Source: Mesotaenium endlicherianum (Eukaryota > Streptophyta > Zygnematophyceae > Zygnematales > Mesotaeniaceae). Taken from it: a stretch of DNA of 64,000 bases. Where the stretch lies: contig WELA01003517.1 in assembly GCA_009602735.1 (NCBI GenBank), positions 513,950 to 577,949 on the forward strand, in the 5' to 3' direction. A program made the position numbers and the translations under genes. The notes under the pieces were generated by a model. The model was given only the letters and a program-made list of their open reading frames with translations. It made no database searches and was not told where the DNA came from. Shown one piece after another: positions 34,381 through 47,800 of this stretch (position 1 is the first letter of the stretch; every line of letters begins with the position of its first letter).

Positions 34381-36069
34381 GCAGGACCCACATCTGAGGC
34401 TGTGGACATTCAGCATGTGTGCGTGCCCCCGTGTCTGGACAGGGTGAAGTCGGGCGCTGGCTGGCTGGCCAACTATGGCTGCTCTCGTGCACTACAACCT
34501 ATTCGAGGGAGGACCCCCCCCCCCTGCAAGGCCGGAGGATGTCACCCCCCATCCCCCCTCCCATCTCTCGAGGTGATGGCAAGGGCGACCTTCTCATCCG
34601 TCAGTCCATTGCTCACATCCCTTTCTCTTGCTTGGTTGCAGGTGGTCTAATTTATGGCCTGGCCGCTTACGCCTCTCGCTCTGCGTGCCAGCTGGCGCCA
34701 GCTGTCCTGGCCGGCCAACTTTGCTGGCTCTCAAGCTTGCTGTCAGCACCCTCGTGTCCAAGCAGAGAGACGTGGGATGGGGTGTGGGGGGGAGGGGATG
34801 TTGGACGCTAGCTTGCCGACGAGGCGTTGCTGGGTTGTTGCTGGCTGGAGATCTCACTCTGTCAACAATCAAGCTGGTCAAGACTCCAGGGCGCAGATGG
34901 GATGCATCGTGCTTACTTCTGGCTGCGCTGAGCGGCTGCAGCAGCGACGCACGACGCCCAAGGGAGGAGCCTGTTTGTTGCCCGGCATCATGGCACACAC
35001 CACGCTGCATAGCTGCCCTGATGAACGACACCAGCCATCCATCGTCATCATGTGCCACCTGGCGACGCTGCAAGAGGGCTGGTTCCTACTTGCCAGCTGG
35101 AGGAGGCCGCCTGGCTACTCTTCCGCCAACACTTTGTCAAGTTCGATGCGGCCTCTCCAAGAGCAAGCCAGCTGTCGTGACCAAGTGAGAGCGTATGCAC
35201 ACGGGCGCGCTCGTCCTGGTTGTGCCGTTCCCGCCATCTGTGGCCACCTGTGGCCAGGAAGTGCCAGTCGGGCCAGGTGGCGCCAGCTGGTGGTGCCAGG
35301 AGGTGACCCTGAGCTCAAGTACGTTCCCGCGACAAGCTGCTGCTACTCGAAGATTGCTGCAACTGCATTGTGGAGTCCTCAATGTCACCTGAGAACCCTC
35401 CACTTTCTCCTTTATTGCTGTGCGCCAGCTGGCTATCCAGTGACGAGGCTGTTGGTGAAGTGATGGCCGATGCCAAGCAGCCCCCTGCTGAGTTTATGCC
35501 ATGTGGAGACTCTCTGTCCTCGCACGAGCGAAAGCAAGCGTGTGCTTCGCTGTTTGTGGCTGCCTTTCTTACTTGATTTTCCAGCTGTCGCGTATACGGA
35601 GTGCTGACGTTCCTCCTCCTGCTCTCTTTTGTTCGTCGGTGTCTAAGTGCTTGACAGAGAGTCTGGCAAACGGCGGCGAGGCTCCTCCCCTCCCTTTTGT
35701 TTGGAGAGCGCTCAAGTAGCTAGGTGCTAAGGTCATGTCACAGTGCAAGTGAGACTGGGGGCGCTAGATGCTGCCTGGCGTGGGCATGCTGGCAGCAGAG
35801 CCGATGATAGCTTCCTGTTTGGGTCAATTTGGAAACACGAGGAGATTTCTTTCTCGTGCTCCCTTTTTATGCCTTACACTTTGATTGGTGTTCTCATCAC
35901 ATATGTCCCTGTCCACGGTGCGTGTCTTAGGAAGGAGGAGGAGGAGCAGCAGCAGCAGCAGCAGCGTCACGGGCTCACTTGTGCTCCTCCACAACTCAAA
36001 AGATGAATGACCCACCTTTTTGCTGAGGGTTCTTATCTGTACTATTTTTGAGATCTTCTCCTCAACGAA
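34381..36069. other. No gene recognised; GC-rich with CAGCTGGC-type phrases
   Basis: Frames of 130-270 aa occur on both strands, but they overlap each other, are rich in Cys/Ser/Trp and show no domain. They are best read as composition effects. A (AGC)n/(AGG)n-like run lies at 35931-35965. Confidence 0.4.
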
Positions 36070-37870
36070 GTGGACAATCGTGCGGGCGTGTGCCTGGCCA
36101 GCATGTGCTGGCACGTACGCTCTGCGTCTGTTTGCACGTCTCCCGGGCAATGCTCGTCTGATTGCAACAGTGTCGGCCTCCTTGCCTTATCCGGCATGTC
36201 CGCACGCGCCTGTGTGCGCCCGAGCTCACCGCATGCATGACTGTCAAATTGTCCGTTAAACGTGGGTGTGCATGTGCGTCCGCACCCTCGGTCAGGACAA
36301 CACTCATCATGGAGGGAGGGGAGGGGGCTCTGTTGTCAATTTGCGGTTGCATGTGAGCCTGGGCCCCGGCACCGTTCATGAGGTACACCCCCTCCCTCAA
36401 AACACATTAGAGAAAAGAAAGAAGTAAAGGCAGAGGCTGGTCAGCAATCCCTCTTCCCACTCCCTCGCACACTGCCCTGCTCTGCGTGCTTGCACTGCGC
36501 AGAGGGAGTCGCCCCGTGGACCTCGTTCTCGTTGGCCTATGTCTCGTATGCTTCGTGAATGCTCCGGCTAGCTCTGTCGTGCCTTTCCTATGGGTTGCCT
36601 GACCCTGTGTATTGGAAGGGGATATGCATGCTCGCATTCTGTAGTGGAGCCTGAAACCCGCTCGCTCGGTCTTCTGTCTCAGGAGGTATGGAGAAGGTGA
36701 GAAGGGGGCAGGCCCCCCCCAAATCAGAGGAGGAGAAGAAGGAGACAACGGCGCTTACTCCTCCTATTGGGGGGTGAGTTCCCCTAAGGGCGAGAGCATG
36801 AGCACGGTTGCGGGCGGATGTGCCTGACCAGCAGCACTTTCCCGCGCCTGCACAATTTGGCCTGTGTCTTTCCGTGGTCCTTCTACTGCCTGTCAGTCTG
36901 TCAATGTCTGCCAGGTGCCAGCCAGTGGTCTGGATGCACCATTGTGTGCCCGTTTGAATGTTCAATGACACCCGAGCATATTCTCTGTGTTGCTCTGCCG
37001 GGTGGAATTCATGGATGGTTGGCGGGCGAGAAAGGGAGGCAAAAGCCCTCGCACCCGTGTTTGCTTGACAACAAGCAACAGCAGCAGCAACAGCAACAGC
37101 AATCAGTGCCGTCAGCCGTCTCAAGTCATTTCCCTCCTGACACTCAGCGGTAGGTCCAGAAGCAGTCTGTCTCATATCTGTGTTCTAAGAAAATTGTGGA
37201 CCTTTTGGACATTGCGTGGCATGCCTTTCAAAAGCAGATGGCTGACCGGCGAGTTGAAATTGCGTCTTTGTGTCTCTCCGAGAAAGAAGGATCAGGACCG
37301 CCACCACCACCAGCAGCATCGACATCGGTGGCAGCCGCCGTTGCAGAAATCTGCAGCCGCAATTGGCCATCGCAACCTGAAAAGATAAGTGAAACTGCCT
37401 CTAGAGCTTGTGCCTCCTCCTCCTTCTCCTCTGCCTCCCAGCCACTTGCTTGACCTCTGCAGCTGCTGCACCAGTTGATGCTCTGCCTCTTGCTCTTGCA
37501 CGCTTCGTGACACCCCGTCCCTCTCCCTCGCCTTGTTGCAATGAGTAATTCAATAGTCATCCAAAAGTAAGAGGAAAAAGTATACAGAAGGTAGTTTGCT
37601 CTTTTACGTCGTATAGGACCAATGTGGCCGCCTGCGCAGGCGCGTGCCAAGCCAGCACGCGCCCGCTCGAACGCTCTGCATCTCTTTCTCTCCCTCTCTC
37701 TCTCTTTCTCTCTCTTTGTCTTGCGTGTGTGTGTTTTTTGTACGTGCATGCTTGTGCGTGTGTGCGCAAGCGCTCGGATGTGCACGTGCGCATTACGCCT
37801 ACCAGTGAGTCACAATGAACAGAAGGGATCATGATGCCGGTCTCGGAGCAGCGAGCTTGTCTCACGCACT
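36070..37870 (+). repeat. Degenerate long repeat, copy A
   Basis: Shares a colinear series of landmarks with 39730-41660: gtgcgggcgtgtgcctggcc, catcatggagggaggg, ccctgtgtatt, tgttgct-tgc-gggtgga, a cagcagcaacag run, a cctcctcctc run and a ctcctttgcgtcgtat/gcgcgtgcc-a--cagcacg block. Divergence between landmarks is high. No protein is recognised; it is probably an old non-autonomous element or segmental duplication. Confidence 0.6.
37678..37718 (+). repeat. (CT)n-rich tract
   Basis: A ctctttctctccctctctctc run inside copy A of the long repeat. Confidence 0.85.
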
Positions 37871-38726
37871 CTTTTGCGATGATTGCATGCGTGGCTTTTT
37901 TTGGGTGCATTGCGGAGGGCGTTCATAAATCATTTGGAATTGGCGGTAGTGCTCTTTGAGGAAGAGAAGGCAATTAAGGTGCGGCGGGAGCCACATACAC
38001 ATGCGGGTGGCTGTATGGGGTGCACACACTCTCCTCCTTAGTGCCCTGCAATAGCAGGCTCCTCACATTGCCCTGCTCTGATCACACCCAGTCTTCCCCC
38101 CGGGCGGCCAGGAAGCGTGAGCTGGCGTCACTGGCCTTGCTTTTAATGTAAGTTCCCTTTGACACGCTTTTTCTATATTGGAGTTACTTCTTTTTATCGA
38201 TCGCAACAAGCGTGCGTTGTGCTCTGTGTGGCTGTTGGTATTTTTCAGCTTCATTGCGTCAGCGATTCCTTCGATGGATGAAATTGTCACTATTTACAAT
38301 TTTGCCAGCAGCAGTTGGAGTGCTCAAGTGTGTGCGTATGTCAAGTAGCGGCCAGCCAGCCGAGAGCCCTTCCTCCCTCCTTTTCTTTGGCTTCCTGTAA
38401 CGATCCGCATATTTGGCTTTTACTAAATTGCTAAACATCGTTGCGGTTCTGGGAGATCCTTGCTTGCATGTACATATGGTATATTAAGGGTGTACCATAT
38501 GTTGGTTTGTCATTTGGCAAGTGACAAAGAGCGTAGTGATGTATATGCACATAGACGTTATAGCTCAATGTTTCGCTTTAGTGTGTAATCTGTAGTAATA
38601 TACATTTGTGTAATATTACATATAAGGTTAACAACGTCACACTATTGCATGCAAGCATATTAAGTAATATATATATGTAATTATATATAATTATGGCTTG
38701 ATGCCTCGCAACATTGCAAAGCTCCT
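37871..38726. other. No gene recognised
   Basis: The sequence moves from GC-rich to strongly AT-rich at about 38400. No coding pattern is seen. Confidence 0.4.
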
Positions 38727-38950
38727 TTGAGTATATACAAACGTGTATATATATGAGCTACAGTTTGCATTATTGCATTGCATAAATGCATAGTTTGTAA
38801 GAGTACATACACACGTGTATATATCCGGGCTATACTTTGCATTTTGTGTATAGGTATTGTTTGTACATATATAAGAATGTATATACGTATACATGTATAT
38901 ATGTCAGGGCTATATACATTGCATTATTGATTGTTTTACATAAATATATA
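38727..38950. repeat. AT-rich tandem repeat, about 75 bp x 3
   Basis: Three consecutive units (from about 38727, 38803 and 38876) share a-cgtgtatatat-----gggctata--ttgcatt followed by tt-gtttgta/tata. They are diverged but in register. Confidence 0.65.
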
Positions 38951-39729
38951 GCGCAATATGTAATATAGATTAATATATATATTATATTACCAAGAGGCAC
39001 GATGATACCTACGTGATATCATGAGACTCCATGGTATACACCAAGAGTCACAATGAAACCTCCCATGAAGAGGTTTGTCTCCTCTTACACGTCATGTGAA
39101 GAGGTAGACCTTTTGGTTGTCACGTACAACTAAAACGGTGGTCCCGTCACAACCACTTGAACATAGGTGTCGCAGGAGTGCCAAGTGCACTCAGATGGCT
39201 TGCGTTGGCAACTATAAATACTTGCAAAGTCAATCTCAGTGCAACTCTTCGAGCACCTCTTCTTGTCATTGCATTCTTGTCCAGTTTTCGCACTTCTACT
39301 TTCTGAAAAGCTTAGAAAAGATTCTCGAAATTAAGAATCGTTACACTTCCCTCCCTGGGAGCTGCTGCAGAGTTGCGGATGTGAGGATGGGGATGTCATA
39401 TGCCCCCCCAGTGTCAGCAACTCAGCGCACTGTTTCTGTCAATCAGTTAGTGTGCCTACTCCAAGGAGGTTCAGTCAGGTGCTCTCTCGCACACCTTATG
39501 CTTCGCTTGGGGCCCTCACCATGTATGTCTCTCTCAATGGTATGTGTTGCAGGGGAGGAGGACCAGGAGCAACCAGCAGACGTGACAACAGCTCACTAGA
39601 GTGCCGCCAGGTGTCACAAGATAAGCAGACCACCACCTTGACTCGCTCCAGTGACACAACCCAGAAACCAATTAAGTGTGCATATATATAAAGAATTAAA
39701 TACAACGCTCACATTTGCACACTGAGGGC
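38951..39729. other. No gene recognised
   Basis: A plus-strand frame of 160 aa (39117-39599) has no recognisable domain and is not clearly real. Near 39010-39120 tgaagaggt and atgagactcc-type phrases recur. Confidence 0.35.
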
Positions 39730-41660
39730 ACACATGCGTGCGGGCGTGTGCCTGGCCAGCACACGCCAGCACGTGCGCTTTCCATGTGTGTGCACAACTC
39801 TCTTAATGCGCATGTCTGATTGCCACAAATATTTGCCACCTTGCTTTACTGGGCGTGTCCTCATGCGCACATGCACACGCACACACGCGCGCACGCACAT
39901 ACACACACATAACGCACACACGCACACACACACACGCGCGCGCACGTGCATCTCACCGTATGCACGTTTGTGAACTTGGCTGTCGAACGTGGTCTTGCAC
40001 GTTGCTGCGGGTCAGAGCGACGTGCATCATGGAGGGAGGGATTGGCTCCCGATCAGAGTGGCTCCTTGGGTACGCATGGCCTGTCGTCTTTTGTTGCGCC
40101 TTTGCATGTGAGGCCGGGTGGCGGTGGCGCCCTTCAGAAGGTAGGAGTCTTCCCCCCCGCCGCTCCCCCAACCTTGAATTCAAGATAGAGAGAGGGCGAC
40201 AAGGGAGTCACTTGTCCCCCTTGCACCCGCTTTGCTCTGCTCTTTCGATGTGCACTGCTCGGTGAGGGTGTCACATCAAGGGGCTCGCTCACGCTTGCCT
40301 CTTGTGTTAAGAAGCCGCTATCCCTCTTCCTACTTGGCAAGTTGCATCGCTCCTTCCTTCCTGGCTTCCCTTGCCTGCCACTGCTTGCCTGCCTCCATTT
40401 GTGCTCGAGGCATGCTCCTGCCCGGCTCTTGGTGTCATCTTGATGGCGAACCATTATTTGGGACTGACGCCTGAACCCTGTGTATTAAGAGAGGCCACAC
40501 ATGGTGCTCACACTCTTTGCTCAAGCTTGAACCCTAGGCCCTAGACCCCAAATCCTAAATCCGAGCCATGTGTAATGAGAGAGGCCGCGCATGGTGCGCA
40601 CACGCTTTGCTTGAGCCTGATGCTTTGTTTGCTCGATGTTGTGAGGCTTTGCTCGCTCGGTGTTGTGGCCTAGGGAAGGCCAGAGGCGCCAGGCAAGAGA
40701 GAGCGAGTAAGCGAGAGGTCAACGCTTGCTTCGCGCGGGAGGTACGCCTCCGGGAAGGAAGGCGTGTGTGGCGTGCATGAGCGTCGCTGAGTGCGGGTGC
40801 GCCTGGCCGGCACCCACCTGCACCTGGACCAACTCTTCCCTAGGAGTCCAAGTGTCGTCCGTCCGTCCGTCTGTCTGCTTGTGTTCCTTTCATTTGTCTG
40901 TTGGTTAGTTTTCCCGTTTGTCTACCAGTCTGTGAATCTCCAGCCTTTGTGTTGCTTTGCTGGGTGGAGCATTAGTGGCGTAGCCAGCCTGTTGTCACAA
41001 GTCGGGCACTCCCTTGAGACCCCCCCAGTAAATAGATGAGCAGTGAGTCGGAGAAAGTTTGTCTTGCGTCTGCACTCTGTTGACACATGTCCGCCGTTGC
41101 TGGCCGTCCTGCAGAAGGCGGCTGACCATCAAGTATCTTTGTGGGCTGGTGGGGTGTGTGTTCTGCCTAGCTTGTCTGCAGGCAAATGGGAGCAGGATCA
41201 GCAGCAAAATTTGCAGCAGCAGAAGCAATAGCGGTGGGGCTCGGAGCAACTTGCCCTTGGAACCTGAAAGCTAAGTCAAGTTGCTTCTGACGCTGCGCCT
41301 CCTCCTCTTCCCATCCCATTTTTCCCTATCTCCACCTCTGCATATTTTGCACCGGTCGGTGCTTTACCTCCTCTCACCACACCACCCCTCTGCCTTGCCT
41401 TGTGCATGCGGTTGGCCTCTAGACATTCCAAAGACTATAAACACCAAAAAGCAGATGCTAGCCCGCTCCTTTGCGTCGTATCGCAACAACGCGGCTCCTG
41501 CACGGGCGCGTGCCTACCCAGCACGTGCCCGCTTGGATGCTCCGCATGTCTCTGCGTGTGTATGTTTGTGTGTTTGCGCGTGCGTGTGCATGTACGGGAG
41601 CGCCTGCGCGTGTGCGTGCGGGACGCGTCTCTCAGTCACTTTCAATCAATGCATTGGTTG
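39730..41660 (+). repeat. Degenerate long repeat, copy B
   Basis: Colinear partner of 36070-37870, in direct orientation and about 3.7-3.9 kb away. It contains a (CA/CG)n-rich tract at 39868-39950. No protein is recognised. Confidence 0.6.
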
Positions 41661-41965
41661 CTGATGTCAGTGCTGTCGACGAAAGACTTGTCTCTTACGC
41701 ACCAACTAACGCCTGGACGCGTGGGTGGTTGTGATGTGTATAGGGGTGCCGGGTGGCACGGTAGGCAACGTCTAGGGCTGGTGCCGTAGCCCCGGGGTGA
41801 GGGAGGCAAGGAGGGAGGGGGCCACATGCGATCCTCCTGCCCCGCACTCGCGAGCTTGCCTTGCTCACGCCTCTCCACCCCCGTAGCCAGGACATGCCAG
41901 TTGGCGCTTTGAAATGAATCTTGCTTATTCAAGATTAATTTATTTCATATAAGTATATGAGATCT
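41661..41965. other. No gene recognised
   Basis: Right flank of repeat copy B. At 41909 tgaaatgaatc resembles the outer LTR edge of the neighbouring element family, but nothing else of an LTR follows. Confidence 0.35.
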
Positions 41966-42780
41966 TCAACATTCTCATTATCCTGGTTCTCCATGTCTCG
42001 GGAGTTGCTAGTTTGAGACCTTGTCCTTACCATACAAAGAAGACTGTGATAACTGCTCCGATACCACTGAAATGAATCGACTTACCAAATAGGCAATTAA
42101 CAATTAATAAAGATTTTTATATCAGCAAGTAATCTTTATGGTATTTTCCATTAACTGGTTAAACGATAAAGGACAACACACTAGCAGGGAACAATACTCG
42201 TAATTCAAATGCGAGTAAACTAGCATCGATAATGCAATCAGTAAACTCATACATAAGCAAGGTTAGAAGACAGTGCGTATCAGTGGCTTCTCGCCTTGGA
42301 TTCAGATCTCTCCCAGTAAGCTGTACAAGAGAGTTGGCCTCGTTTCCGAATGCCGAACTCGAGAGCAATGCCTAGCATATGTACATGGAATGAGTTTACT
42401 GTTCAACGGCCAATGCGATGGCACCGCCTACCCGGGAGTTAACCACGTTGGTAGGACCTCGGTTAACCAAATCCACCGCCATCTCCCATCATCCCGAATC
42501 GCCATCCATCATAGGGATGTCATCTGGCCATTCATCTAGCATATCACACTTAGATGCAAATCGAGGCAGTTTGCTGCTACCGAGTACGGAAGTCAGCTAG
42601 CTGTCAAAGAAGCAAGCTGACTTAAGTTGACTTCAGCCTGCCGCTTCCGGCTGAGTCATTAAACTGATATTAAATATGAAGTCCAGTAGACTGAATAACA
42701 ACTAGAATTCAGTAGGCTGAACTTTAATAACTATTATATTGAAATGAATATTATATCTACTAATATACTGATTCATTACA
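41966..42780 (-). mobile_element. Truncated element-2-family fragment: leader, primer-binding site and LTR
   Basis: 42068-42780 is a 713-bp LTR matching the 5' LTR of element 2. It is preceded (42053-42067) by the same Met-tRNA primer-binding site and about 90 bp of the same leader. The rest of the element is absent. A fossil remnant. Confidence 0.85.
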
Positions 42781-43818
42781 CCGTTCAGAGAAGGAACCCA
42801 CTTCGTCTTACCCCCAAGATTTGGTGTAGATCCGAGCAGATAGCTATCGTTTTCACCCCAGCCTACCAACGTGTAGAATCTCCCATGTGTTGTGCCTCTC
42901 GCTGTGCGTGAGGTGGTGCATCTCTCTGATGCGCTTGCAAGATGGATGTGGTGCTTGGTATTGTGAAAATGCATTAAGTGGGTTTTAGTGCTCCAAGGAA
43001 TTGCCTGCATGTCACATCATGCCATTGCACAATGGCAGTGCCACGTAGCTCTATGTTTGGTGAGTTTCTAGTTTCGAATCCGGGGGGTGATATTCATACA
43101 GCCGTACGTCTCTTTCATCGTGTGCTTGTCTTTCCACATGTGTGAATTCATGGATGGTTTGATGACTGGTGCTGTTCCAGTGCAACTATTGTGGTTGCCA
43201 GATGGCAGAGACTCCATGCAACCTTACACATGCATGCAATTGTACCAATGTCCTCTCTCTTGTGATTCAACACATGGGTGCAACTCAACTCCCTGCCGAA
43301 GCAATAGAGGCCACCGGAGAAGGCAAATACACGAGGGAGTCAAAATGTACTCTTTAGTAACATAACATCCAAGTCATAGAGGAGAACTCCTACCTAGGAT
43401 GTAAGGTTGAATAGCGTAAGAATTTAAAAATTTCAATGAAGAAATGAGCGAGCCAGACATACATACAGTCTTTACACCATCTATGGCGAGTATGCTTACA
43501 TTAAGTCAATAAAAGAACATTGAGGGAAGGACATAAGGGAGAACAAGGAGAAGTCCATTGGCGTGGATGCTTCAAAAAGCTAAAAAGCTGAAAACAAAAT
43601 CTCACATGAAATGAAAATAACGTGCATGGGCATGTCTAGAATAATTGTGTAAATTTTGGTGTCCAATTTGAGGTGAATACTTTTTGTAGGGACCTGACAT
43701 GTAATTGCAACCTGGAGCATTATCTTCCTGACGGAGAAAGCACCCCAATTCGCCTGAAAGAACATTGCCATCTGAGAATTATACCTGTGGGTGTGCACAG
43801 CACTAACTATGTATCCCA
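42781..43818. other. No gene recognised
   Basis: Moderately AT-rich with short frames only. No repeat or domain was identified. Confidence 0.4.
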
Positions 43819-44436
43819 TTAAAGTGCTTTAAATTCACTTGAAGTACCCTTTAAGAGAAATGTAGGCATCTTGTGCAATCTTGTACAACCTTTTGGCTGC
43901 CTTGTGGCATCGTGCGTGACTTTGCTCGTCAGGTCCAGGTGGGTCAATTGCCGACTTTTTTGTGGCTTTGACTTTTCTGGCCGAGCTTTGCAGCCATTTG
44001 CAGCAAAATGAAATGATAGCATGCACCGATCCCATCCGCCACACTGCTCAAGACTCGGGATACTGGCGTCATAGTGTAGAGGGTGGAAGTAGTCCTGCTC
44101 ATAATGAATGCAGGTAACTAACGCACTGACATTGTTCTTAAGCTCATCAGGGATCACAATGAGTATGGTACAATCTAATGCCCGCGGCCTAGTATTCTGC
44201 ATAGAGGCACCACGATGCAACTTGGTATGCCAAGGCCTGCTCCACTGAAGCAGATGAGGCTGATGGAGCATCCTGTAGGTGTGAAACAATATAGAGTCCA
44301 AGCTAGTCCAGAACACAGTTTGAGGTCTGAGCCTGCTCCTATACAAACAACCAGAAAGAATGAACTGAAGTCTAGCTTTCAGGTAGTAGCGATGGTCACA
44401 GGACAAGACTTTCCTTTTGGGGAGCACTTCCCTCAT
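43819..44436 (-). CDS. Hypothetical ORF, 205 aa
   Basis: A long open frame for this base composition, but rich in His, Cys, Trp and Arg and overlapped by a 127-aa plus-strand frame (44215-44598). No domain, signal or transmembrane pattern is recognised. It ends about 1 kb from the SCO1 3' end. Probably a chance frame, possibly a real small gene. Confidence 0.2.
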   Translation of the reverse strand: MREVLPKRKVLSCDHRYYLKARLQFILSGCLYRSRLRPQTVFWTSLDSILFHTYRMLHQPHLLQWSRPWHTKLHRGASMQNTRPRALDCTILIVIPDELKNNVSALVTCIHYEQDYFHPLHYDASIPSLEQCGGWDRCMLSFHFAANGCKARPEKSKPQKSRQLTHLDLTSKVTHDATRQPKGCTRLHKMPTFLLKGTSSEFKAL

Positions 44437-44824
44437 CTGAAGCTCACTGCAGGTGCTGTAAGACTACTGAAGGCATCGAGTATTACAAACCTTTTGACCT
44501 CTCACAACAGTGTTGTGCTTAGAACAACTGAATTTTGGCATCTGCCGAGGCTCAATGAGATGCTCCTTCAATCCCTACTGATAGCTCTATGCGCATAATA
44601 CGTGCAACCAGGCTGGTTCTATGTTAAAAAGGTCTTCACGCTTTTGCGATATGTGGTATGGGAACAAGCTTTGGCAACAAAATATTTTCAAATGACCGCT
44701 CTGGGAATGTCTTCCACCGCCGTTATTACATAGATAGGCATCATCAAGATCGTCCATATTAAAAATTAGGGTCGTGCCGTGACCCAACAAGGAAAACATG
44801 TACAAAACAGTCCCCTCTCCTCCG

Positions 44825-47800
44825 TCACGGTTTCTTCCAATTACGAATTTCCTCTATAACCCCCTCCGTCAAAGCTTCGGCTGTGTTGTTCTTGCCAAAG
44901 AACTTCACGAAGTCCATGTTGGGATCCATTAGGTATCTGCATCATGAACAACATACGGAACTATCTACGTTACTCTTCTTCTCATGGTGAGACAACACAA
45001 ACAAGCACCAAGCCCCCAGCTAGCGTCTTCCCACGCGGCAGCAAGCAGTTCTAGCATAAGCCAGCCAGCTCACCGTTAGGTTTGCAGTAAACAGGCATAT
45101 ATATTTTGCAGCATAGCCATATAAACTCACAGCAGTTATGAATCAACAGCACATGCAGTGTCTACAGAATCAAAGAGAAACGACAGATGAGCACAACACC
45201 CACATGATGATGGAGTGGTCCACCAGGTAGTCGCTGCCTTCCTCCTCCGTCTTCATGTAGTACACTCGGTACGCCCTCGCAGCGTCCCTCACTGCCTCAA
45301 CAGTTCCCGTGAGGCCCACCATCTTGGGGTGGAACTCTGCCACACAGGAACTGGAGCACCGCATGACACGCCTTCCAACTCCCAACCTCTCTTGCCAAGC
45401 TTCCTTCAGATGATCAAGAGGTGCGCAGAAGTGAGGTGCGCAGCAGCAAGAACACAGGTCGCCGCTGCCAACTCGACTGCAGCAGGAGCTGCAGAAGACA
45501 AAGAGCAATGCTCACCTCGCTGGTTGGCTTGCAGCTCATGTTCAAATTGTACTGATCTCGAGAGAGAGGGCTGAGAAGGTACTACCAGGGCAGGAGATCG
45601 CTATTGCTTGTGGGGGTAAGACGGCATGGGGAATGCACCTCTCACATATTGCTTGACTTGCTCCACAGTATCACGCTCAGGGTCCACGGATATGAACACC
45701 GGCCTCACCTTGATACCTCCCTTCTTCTCTGCCAGGATCAACACACAACTCAATGAAATCACACAAAAGGGCAACTCATCGCAGCTCGCTTTCAGGGCCA
45801 CCCCCCACCAAAGGCTACTAACGAGCTCACTATTTCTGGCTCTGCAGCAAGTCGCCACTGGCACTGACATTGCGGACAGCGATGTCTTAAGATCACAATG
45901 AAATGGCTCCAGCAAACCGAGTCTGTCTCACTAACCACAAAAAGTAGCTCAAGCGATTGCACATCACGAGAACCTTGCAGCAGTGGCGGAGATCAGGACC
46001 CGACCACAATACACTGCACAAAATCACAAGGATTTACAAAGGGCGCCAGCTCCAACAACCCCTTCAACCCGAAAAGCCCTGAACCCTAGCCCCAAAGCCT
46101 GTCATTTTGTGACGAAGTTGGATGCAGACAGGGTCATGGACGTGCACGAGTGCTGACCTATGAGGTCCACAGCCTTAGCCAGCTTCTCCAGCTCTGCAGG
46201 ACAGATGTCCGGGCAGTACGTGAAACCAAAATAGAAGAGGTTCCAGCTGCCCTTAAAATCTTCTGGAGTTACTGTCTTGCCGTCCTGGTCCACCAGTGAG
46301 AATGGGCCCCCGATTGCCGCCTTGCCCACTGACTTGTCCTTCCTCACCTCTGCAGGCACACACGGCCCAGCGGAAACTAGATCACATCACTGCAACAAAA
46401 CCCATCTCCCTCTCATTCAACATGCATGTAGAGAACACAGAAGGCCTGCCGCAATACCTTCGTGTAAAGAGCGTGGTCGCCACGAGAGACCAGCCCATGG
46501 ACATGCATAATTGATATCTCCGGCAGGGGGATTGAAACCCTGCAAGAAGCTTGCTGTTGCAGGAGCCAGGACAGAGCAGATTCCCCCCAGCCATGCCCCC
46601 CCCCGCCCACCCCCAGTCCCACCACATGGGGCTGTAGGCCTATATACTTATTCCCCACAACCCGGGCCTTCCCTAGTATATATCATGAGACTATAAGATC
46701 TGGTCCTTTTAAGTGTATAGAAAAGGTCGCTGATGTACTGCGCCTCCAATGTCGTGTTTCCATAGGAGGAGGAAGCCAAATAAGCAAAGCTCCATCCATC
46801 GCCCACCCGGCAGCTGGACCACGCTGTACCCATGGTAGTCAGGCAAGCTTCGAATGCTCTAACAGGGTGTGGGGAGTCAGTGAGAGGGCTGAGGGACGTA
46901 AAAACTTGAAAAGCAAGGGCTGGTAGTCAGTACCTTGTATACGCCGCTGCTTTTCTACATTGAAGTACGTTAGTAAGCCTCCTCCAGTAAGCACCAGCAG
47001 AGCTAAGCTGCCCCAGCTGACAGGCTGCTCCGAGGGACCCACATCAGAGCACATCACACAGTAAGCGCCTGAAGAAGGACGACTTGTCCTAGATAAGCAG
47101 CTTCTTGTTCTTACACTTTCAAGAGCGCAAAACACGAAGTCACACAGCTTTGTCCATAGCTCCTGAGGTATGTAATATAGATATCAACTGCTTAGCTTGA
47201 AGTGAAAATGTGCACCGTAACCGTTACAAGCTTATAGCCCTCTCTTCCACTTTGAAGGACAAAGGCCATAAGGTACCCAATTAAAAAAAAAAATCCCAAC
47301 ACAGACTCCCCACAATGACAAAATACAAGCACAATTTGAAAATTGGACCTCACTAGCTTCAACATTAAAGGGCAAGTTATACGAGAAGATAAATGCATAA
47401 AGAGCGACTTTGCCCCTCACCCCTCCCCGTATTGGTCGCCTAGATGCAGCTGCTGCTCCTGATGACTGTGGCAACGCCTTTAATGTAGGCCCAACGGAGG
47501 GACTTGCTTCCTTCATTAGAACATGCTGTGCTGTCCTCAAACCCTGTCGTTGTACATGGTTGGGGCATATTGTCTCCTGCAATTGGACAGCAACACTAGT
47601 TTGTCTTAGTGCACCCAACGCTCTTCACTCACTCATCATTCTAAGGGCCTTGCAACAGCAGGAACAACAGATGCCTTCTGCTCTGAATCAGGACTAGATT
47701 CAACTATCATCGGGTCCGCAACGAGCACGTCTCCACATAGTACCCACTCAAAGAGCTACATGTTCAGCCGCAAGAGAGGTCAGCCTGCATCATAATGGAA

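Noticed and set aside
34594-35463. Overlapping 159-269 aa frames on both strands
   Set aside because: Cys/Trp/Ser-rich, mutually overlapping and without domains or splice-linked partners; judged to be composition effects.
36818-37453. Gln-rich frames over the cagcagcaacag run
   Set aside because: They lie within the degenerate long repeat, and the Gln run comes from a simple repeat.
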